Shown piece by piece: positions 57,056 through 64,000 of a DNA stretch of 64,000 nt. Within the stretch, counting starts at the first letter, position 1. Every line of letters begins with the position of its first letter. This DNA is from Prosopocoilus inquinatus (taxonomy: Eukaryota > Arthropoda > Insecta > Coleoptera > Lucanidae). Both the position numbers and the translations under genes were made by a program. The stretch is from the NCBI GenBank assembly GCA_036172665.1, contig CM069875.1:20057806-20121805 (forward strand), in the 5' to 3' direction. The notes under the pieces were generated by a model, which worked only from the letters and a program-made list of their open reading frames with translations, had not been told where the DNA came from and did not search any database.

Positions 57056-58278
57056 TAAAATTAGAAATTTTAATTTGATTTTAACCTAATCGATTCATAT
57101 TTAGTCGTTAATAATTTCAACTTTACATTTTAAAATAATTAAATTCCGGAGTTTAATTAAAAATACGCTAATTATTATTAGAGCCGTGAGACACTATATT
57201 AAATTTTTGTGAAAAATTTGAATAAATTTATTAAATAACGAGATAGATTACTATGGTGCAAAAAGGAATTCAGATAAATGAAACCTATCAAAATACATTT
57301 TTTTTTTAATTTAACTACAATAATTTTGAGTAAGTCCCGTTGCGAAATAATTATTCAAATGTTTTGTTAGAAAAAGATAATACCCCATATGATTTGAATT
57401 TTTAAAAATCCATCCAATAAAACTGAATTTGTATAATTAAAATTTAATTGATATTAATAAGATAATTTTTTAATCGAAAGAAAGCAAAGCAACAACACAT
57501 ATATATAATTAAATTAGCGTCACAGATTCAACAACTGCAGATTTAAGAGAATAGAACAGTTATAAATACTAGTTTCCTTTTAAATCACGCTATGAAGTGT
57601 ATCCAAATTCTTGAAAATATGTTACTGTTTATCGATTTTACGGCTACGTGTTGGTTTACGTTACAAAAAACCATGTCACCGACACATTCCAATAATATCA
57701 AATCCACAAACCGGCTACACAGTTAACTGTTCATTTAAACTTTGAACCGTCATCAATTGTATTAATGTATGATGCAATGCAAATAAGTTCCTTGACATTG
57801 CTGACCAACTGACTTGGAGCTTCTAATTTGTTTGTAATCAGGTAAACGTACCGGTATAATGCAAATTTGTTTTAAAAATAGCACCGTTCATGATGGTAGA
57901 GAATATCAAGTGTTGTCATTTATAATTGAATCAGTTTAACTGCAAAGAAAGTGAAGTAATTGCCCATGAATGCATTAATAATTAATTAGCCTGAGATCAA
58001 GGTTAGTGGCTTGTATATTATAGCTAAGCAATTTTCTCTTATTTGTTAATAAAATCAAACTTTCCTGACTTTTGTATACCACACAAGAACATATGGAAAG
58101 CAGATAAGTAGAATTTTTTTCCGAGTTACAACTTACTTGAAATATACAGGTTGGTCTAAAACTAATGGAACACAGACCAAGAACAGATTCTTGACATTAA
58201 AATATTGCGATTTACCTAAACTTACGTAGTCCAAAAGTTGATAATAAAGAAGACAGGGTGTTAAAGTCAAAATTTTAA
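57056..58278. other. Intergenic AT-rich stretch
   Basis: No supported gene. ACAGGTTGGTCTAAAACTAA at 58147 resembles the end of a DNA element, but no inverted partner was found. Confidence 0.4.
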
Positions 58279-59392
58279 TTTTAATTTTCTTCAATAATTC
58301 TTAAAATTATTGTCACAGTACCAATAACAATAATTTGTTCTTAATGCTGATATCACAGAAAGAAGACGCTCCAATTATCGTAAACGCCTATTATGAATTA
58401 TTAAATTAATGCATTTTCTTTAATCCGTATGATAAAAAGTAAATGTACATTCTCTGGTTATATTATTCAGCAAATACCTAAATAGAATTTCATTTACTTT
58501 ATCTTTTCTTTCGCTCTTGACGAATCTATCAAACGATAGTGAAATGTTGAGCATTCTTTCCAAGTTTAATAATGTCCGTTTAAAGTTTAAAAACTATTTT
58601 CTTACAATTTCCATCGGACATTTTTGACAACTGATTTGTTCAATTTCGAACACCCCTGTTTTCTTAAACTGAGATGGAGTGTCTTTTCAAGAATTGATTT
58701 AATTAAATTAGAGACCCTCTAATTAGAGTCTGTCAGAATCACTCATTTTTCAGCAAAATCAGTGTCAGTCTCAAATCATCATCAAATCACGTGATCACTT
58801 TTCTTAATTGCTGATTGGTCAGAGGGTTTAGTCGGACCGTTGACTTGACGATTGTGTGCAATTTGACCGCTCACTTAACTCAGCCTTAATCTTACTTCCT
58901 TATTTTCAAGGTCAAATTCAAGTGTTGATGCCAAATAGCTCTTATACTCTTTCTTATGATTGGCTGAAATATATTTTTGCTCAAACATGGTGGGGCCAAT
59001 TAAAAGTGTACGCCTATATGCTGGACTTTGAGCTCTATTGTGTATCAAAACCGTTACATTTAAAGGGGTGCAAATTTTGTTGCTACGGTAACAACCAATC
59101 ATGGAACTGTATTTTAAATTTTAAAGGACCTCTAAATTTTAACAGCTCCTTAATAAGTTACAGAATCCGCCCCTCTCTAAATTAAATTAGATTCAGTGTC
59201 AAATTGCTAACCTTGCTTTCAAGTCCCAACAGTGTCACTGACAACCTAATCTTACTTGCTTACTTTCAGTGTCAAAAATGAAGTATTGGTGCCAAAAATT
59301 GCACTTGGCGAAACCAATTAAAAATGCAAGCCATTGTGCCAGACTCTTACATATGTTGACAATAATTTTAAGAATTATTGAAGAAAATTTAA
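58279..59392. repeat. 1.1-kb segment framed by 36-bp inverted repeats
   Basis: TTTTAATTTTCTTCAATAAT and 16 further bases at 58279-58314 are repeated inverted at 59357-59392 with few mismatches. Inside are the dispersed repeat at 58772-58885 and a direct repeat of about 100 bases (58886-59010 against 59243-59330, both with AATCTTACTT.CTTA.TTTCA and ATGCCAAA or GTGCCAAA). A 109-codon frame (58856-59185) shows no domain. Probably a non-autonomous or composite element. Confidence 0.55.
58772..58885 (+). repeat. Dispersed repeat (partner at 34884-34995)
   Basis: Nearly identical to 34884-34995 over about 110 bases, same orientation. Confidence 0.75.
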
Positions 59393-59464
59393 ATTAACCA
59401 CTATTATGACATTTATATTTTTCTTTGGCGTCATGTAAACAATTTACTCTACAAAAATAGGTCA

Positions 59465-59734
59465 CAAAATATCGTCGGTCTACAAGGTGACCAAGTCCGC
59501 CGATAGTAGGTTCGAGTTACTAGAATTTTAATATTTGCCCATGTACATTACATTCAATCTTTTTTAATTAAAAATAGATTTTCTGGAAACTCTATTGTTC
59601 ATAAAAATCAATATAAACTAACCTGATGTAAAATAATTGATTTTATAATCAGAAACAAATATTAAAATTCTAATAATTCAAAAATACTATCGGTGGACTT
59701 GGGTCACGTTCTCTTGTATACCGACGATATTTTG
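59465..59734. mobile_element. MITE with about 75-bp inverted ends
   Basis: CAAAATATCGTCGGT, GTGACC.AAGTCC.CCGATAGTA and TAGAATTTTAATATTTG at the left end are all matched in reverse order at the right end (59650-59734). 270 bp, no coding content. Confidence 0.85.
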
Positions 59735-60117
59735 ACGTCAGAAACCCACTGTTCTTCTGGATCCTATTACTTTTAGTCCTCCCGATTTAGGTATGGTAAC
59801 AGATTTTCCTTATGCACCGTGTTCAGAATTTTCTCCCACATATTTTCAGAGTGAATATTAGAAAATAAGGTGTACATTAAAAAATAAAGTCATATTTTTA
59901 GTAAATTTTCTTCCAAAAGAGAATAATAATAAATGAGTTATAAGCCCAATGCTCAATGAGGGGTGAAAAATATTGTTTTGAATGCTTTAAGTTATCATTC
60001 TAATATTTTAAATTCCGGTATAAGGCACCTAATTGCGTGCTAGCAACATACATATTTCTCAGATCCTAAAATTTGAAAATTTCGGTGAAAGAATCTCCAA
60101 TAAACCTTATTTTTCCA
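59735..60117. other. Intergenic stretch
   Basis: No gene or repeat recognised. Confidence 0.4.
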
Positions 60118-61346
60118 AATAATAATAATAATAATATTTATTTGTCTGGATGATAAACAGTCATATAAAGACCTGTCAATTTACAAAAATAGTTACGTTA
60201 ACAGTCAGCTAGAAATATTTTCTTTACGATATTGTCATGAATCGGTCATCCAATCGACACTCATAGTCACTTGTTTAATTGTTGTTATTTAATCGTCGAC
60301 ACAATAATCCACGGAATGTTTAAAAGTTTACATTATTTGAACGTGTTAAAGTTTAGTACTAACACACAGACTCCGTCACAACCGTGCAAGATCACAAAAT
60401 TTGTCGTTTAGAAGTGTCAATAGGTCGTATTAGATAATCATCTATTGTGTACCAAGGATTGTCGATGAAATAACGTCTGCACTTATTTTTAAATATTTTG
60501 AAGTTTATTTCGTGTTTTATATCAACAGGTAAAGCATTTAACACCAATGTAATCAGGGTCATTTTGGCCAACCGTCAGACGCTGAAAGTCCGGTCTTATG
60601 TCTTCTCTGGCTCGAGTTGCGTACGAATGTATATCCCTTTGCTTTATAATTTTGTTCTTGAAAGTGAAGATAACTAGCTGATAAATATACAAAGACTGTA
60701 GAGTCATAATTTTATGTTGTTTGGACAGATCCTTACAGTGTATAAGAGGATGTACTGCAGCTATAATGCGGATAATTTTCTTCTGTTTAGCAAAAGCTTC
60801 ATTTCTTATCTTCTTAGTCTCAGAAAACTTGTTGCCGATGGATACAAGTTGTTCCCTATCTTGCAGGTAAGATTTTATCCAATCTACTGTTGGGCCTCTT
60901 ACACCAAGATGATATAATTTGTTCAAGAGAAGCGTGTGGTTAACTGTATCAAATGCTCGGCTCATATCGAAAAATATTCCAAATTCAGAGCTTTAGTTAC
61001 TTCGTTCAGTGTTCGATGAACTGCAGATGTCGTAGATCATGCCTTTCTATATCCATGTTGACAATAGATTAGATTAGATACTTTTCCAAAAATTGTAAAA
61101 TCTGGTATGGAATGCCGATTCAAAAATTTTTGACAGTTGTGTTTGCAGCGAAAGTGGTCTGTAATTATTTATGCTATTTCTTTTACCTTTATTCTTGTAC
61201 ACTGGCACCACCTTAGATACTTTTAGTTTTTCAGGATAAATGCCGTCTTCGAATGATAAATTGACAATACGAGTTAAGGGTGCTGCTATAAAATTAGACA
61301 CGAGTTTTATTATTTTACCGGGAATTCCATCATGTCCACTAGACAT
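60118..61346 (-). pseudogene. LINE (Jockey/CR1-like) with internal deletion of the catalytic box
   Basis: Minus-strand element; the 3' end is the (AAT)n tract at 60118-60135. From 61346 downward: SSGHDGIPGKIIKLVSN, FEDGIYPEKLKVSKVVPVYK and NNYRPLSLQTQLSKIFE (reverse transcriptase fingers). Then, from 60965, SRAFDTVNHTLLLNKLYHLG and WIKSYLQDREQLVSIG. The frame passes directly into KQKKIIRIIAAVHPLIHCKD and MTLQSLYIYQLVIFTFKNK, the C-terminal region. The PQGS and YADD boxes are missing although the frame stays open, so about 150-200 codons were lost in frame. It is truncated at 5' and inactive. Confidence 0.88.
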
Positions 61347-61384
61347 TTTGTTGCAGCATTTATTGATTATGGTTTTTGTTTCAT

Positions 61385-61438
61385 CTTATATGTAATGTGT
61401 ATAATAAACTAATTAATAAAGTTGATTGATTGATTGAA
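61385..61438 (+). mobile_element. Very short LINE 3' end with (TTGA)n tail
   Basis: TATAATAAACTAATTAATAA, then AGTTGATTGATTGATTGA. A tetranucleotide (TTGA) tail after AATAAA-like sequence is typical of the 3' end of some insect LINEs. Only about 50 bases are present, so the call rests on the tail. Confidence 0.4.
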
Positions 61439-61548
61439 CATCGTGTCATATGGGTCTTAAAGAGTACTCCTAAATGGAAGACGTACAATTTCTTTAAAAA
61501 CATTTTTATACATTGGCTTTATATTTGTAAGAGTATCAAAGTGGTTCA

Positions 61549-61839
61549 GGGTGTCGCAAAAGTTTCCGGAATTTTTTGAAATATTTCAACAGTCAATAAC
61601 AGTGGTGTAAATCAGCTAATTAATAAGTTCAAAGTATAAAACACTTTTACAAAAACGAAATATCAAAAAATAAACGAAAGAACTACAATAAAGGTTCAAA
61701 ATTGACTTCAATACATATACGAAGACTCTTTGGGAAATTGTTTATGATGGTCGCACCGTAATTTCAGCCCTGGCACCAGTTTTTGGAAAAAAATTAAAAA
61801 TTCCTGTAAACATAAATGCGGGAACTTTTGCGACACCCC
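61549..61839. mobile_element. MITE with GGGTGTCGCAAAAGTT ends
   Basis: Left end GGGTGTCGCAAAAGTTTCC, right end (inverted) GGGGTGTCGCAAAAGTTCC. About 290 bp with no gene. A clear target duplication was not found. Confidence 0.8.
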
Positions 61840-64000
61840 GTAATTAAGTAAATCTTTAGAAATGAAACGAATTAATTAAGTACCTACTTATTTCGGTACT
61901 TAACATCAGATAAATACATAGTTTTAAAGAATAATTAAACTAATGATTATAAAATATTTGTGTTCTTCATAATAAGGCTGCAAATAATAATTCATAAGGT
62001 ATAAGACTATTTATCTCTGCAATAGGTAATTTAATAGTATAATAAGAAAAATTATAAAGTTTATTGTACTGCAGTCTTCTGTTTTTAATGCTCATAGATG
62101 CATTGATGTTTAGTATATGTATGTATGTGTTTTATGGTTATGAAATAATTTTAAATTTTCTTCGGCCATTAAAAAGGTTTCGCTTCAAGCACAGAATTGA
62201 TTTCAGGTATGGAGAGAAAATAAGATGCAACTTTTGACACCAATCTTCAATACCCACATATTATTAGTTCGTTGCGTTTGGCGCTTAACCGGGCAATTAT
62301 TAGCAGTGGATTCGAAAACATTCCTGTGCATAATGTGAGAGATAGAGTCCTTATGTGTTGGACTGTGTTTTGCAAAATTTGCAGCAGGCAAAATATGAAT
62401 CAGTAGCCTAACGCCTTCCCAACAAGCTCACAGAACTTGGAACTTGCACGATATGAGAAAAAACAGTTGCAATTGTTTCAACAATTTTAATTAAAACTTA
62501 CGACGGTCGTCCATACTGCAGCATGATCTTTCAACTTGCAGTAGGTACGATAAATTATCCAAGCTGCAATATGATACGTTACAACATTTGGACAACGTTT
62601 TAAGGAAACGTCAACGTCAAACTTTGATTTTTTTTCAATTCGTTACATGTACGCACTGCGCCGTCACGAAATATAATTTACATATGTACAAATTTCTGTC
62701 AATCCGTAATTGCTGATTTGAGTATTTTCATTTCATTATATCTGCTTTATATGATGATAATTTTTGTGTAAATTTTGGACAAAGTGACAGAGGCAGGTTA
62801 CCGTAGTGAATGTTTATTGGTTAATTCGGCCATTTTATAGCATTATTTCACAATTTTTTTGCAATAAATATCACCGTGTAATACGGGCATTACTTACTTT
62901 AAACTTATTTATATAAATCACCCGCCTAATATGCATTATAATCAGTGGCAAAACGTTTGCGGAAGTAGTACATTAGTAGGATCAGATAGTAAGCAGTCAT
63001 CCCAAGAATGCTTTAATTCTGTCAAATGATGTGTTCTATTTAAAACCGAAGGAATTCGATAACAAACCACAGAATATTAGCTCTAATTAACGATATCTTG
63101 TAACTCAACAACAGTGACACATGTGATCATGGAAGAAACATTAAGATGTACTACAATGATTTGATTATGAGTCATATGTAAAATGAACATACCTAATAAA
63201 CCTCAAAACACACCGCTAAAACCAATAATTTATTGGCAGTATACATACACTCTCTTTATCTGTAAATACGTGACTGACTTTTTTTTAAGGAATATAGACA
63301 ATTGTAAAAGTATAAAATCATAAATAAATGCAATAAAATGTCGGCATTATAATTCAAGCACTTACAGTTAGTAAATTTGAAACTCTATGCTTTAGTCTAC
63401 TACTGGGAAAAATAATTCAAAGCATGACCTCCTGCATCGAAGTTTAGTTATTTTTTACCTTTCATACTTTTTAGTTCCCTGTTATCCAGTGACCGTCATA
63501 TGGGAACACTTTTTATTATTGATTAAAAAAAAAACTTTTATCGCACCTAAAAAATGTGCCCATTAAAATATGAAAATTAAAAAATATTATAAATTGGAAT
63601 TTGTTGGGCGTATTGACTAAATTTTAGTGGGTTCCGAAAAATTTTTACAAAATATTTCGCTTATTTCGAAAACATTTTTAATTTTTTAAGTTTTGCTGAA
63701 AATTTGTAGCTGGAAATGAACATTTTGTATTTAGCTCTTACAAGTAGTTAGTTTACATTTTTGACCCATAAAAAATATTTAAAAGAATAAAATTTGCTCC
63801 TGAATTCTCAACATGCATGCATCAGAATATTTGAGACGATTTTTCACGTTACTTTTGCAATGTAAACGCCCGAAAAGTCGATCTTATATTTTATTCGAAA
63901 TTTTAATTTAGTTTTTGATTTAAGATTACTACACGGATGGAATTTAATCTACTTCATTTTAATATAAACTTCCCCAATAGATAAGAATTGGACAGACAAC
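61840..64000. other. Intergenic AT-rich stretch to the window end
   Basis: No supported gene. The only identified feature is the repeat at 62775-62890. Confidence 0.45.
62775..62890 (+). repeat. Single copy of a block also found in the 2.08-kb tandem unit
   Basis: About 115 bases match 37990-38130 (and its two tandem counterparts), with blocks GTGACAGAG, GAATGTTTATT, GTTAATTCGGC or ATTAATTCGGC, and TATTACCGTGT or TATCACCGTGT. The tandem unit therefore contains pieces of a dispersed repeat. Confidence 0.7.

Overview
This window looks like repeat-rich chromosomal DNA from an arthropod, most likely an insect. The evidence is an AT-rich base composition, canonical GT-AG splicing, and a mix of mariner/Tc1, Ty3/gypsy, Jockey/CR1-like LINE and Penelope-like elements. 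Nothing in it reads as bacterial. Only two stretches look like host genes. One is a two-exon, four-membrane-segment (MARVEL-like) gene on the minus strand (27885-28741). The other is an uncharacterised 465-residue open frame on the minus strand (18858-20255) that carries a tandem 41-residue duplication.

Layout. 1-1800: decayed LINE (+) interrupted by a small (TTA)n-tailed retroposon. 5.0-6.5 kb: a dispersed repeat and a MITE. 8.4-10.6 kb: 5'-truncated LINE (-) with a DNA element nested in its reverse transcriptase, itself holding a fold-back hairpin. 10.9-11.2 kb: Tc1 transposase remnant. 12270-16271: Ty3/gypsy retrotransposon with ATAT target-site duplications, an internally deleted 5' end, a broken pol, and an unbroken 3' reading frame carrying a TARG1/OARD1-type macro domain plus a CCCH-like finger. 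16.7-18.0 kb: dead mariner. 21.5 kb: hairpin MITE. 25.0 kb: tRNA-Thr-like relic. 29.1-32.3 kb: nested inverted repeats around Penelope-like reverse transcriptase and hammerhead-ribozyme repeat units. 36261-42487: three almost identical tandem copies of a 2075/2076-bp unit, each with a near-perfect palindrome whose 4-nt loop is flipped in copy 1. 46150-47876: Tc1/mariner-superfamily transposon with perfect 34-bp terminal inverted repeats, TA duplications and an intact 340-residue DD41D transposase. 50.4-50.8 kb: LINE remnant (+). 51871-55885: second, 5'-truncated gypsy element (-) without a macro domain. 56.5-57.1 kb: tandem hammerhead units, one with a fully paired type I ribozyme. 58.3-61.8 kb: inverted repeats, MITEs and another LINE.

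Most notable are: (1) the gypsy element with an apparent ADP-ribose hydrolase module in which both catalytic residues known from TARG1 are kept; (2) hammerhead ribozymes in Penelope-like tandem units; (3) the tandem 2.08-kb repeat with an inverted palindrome loop; and (4) a structurally intact DD41D transposon. All calls come from reading the sequence by eye. No database or folding search was run.
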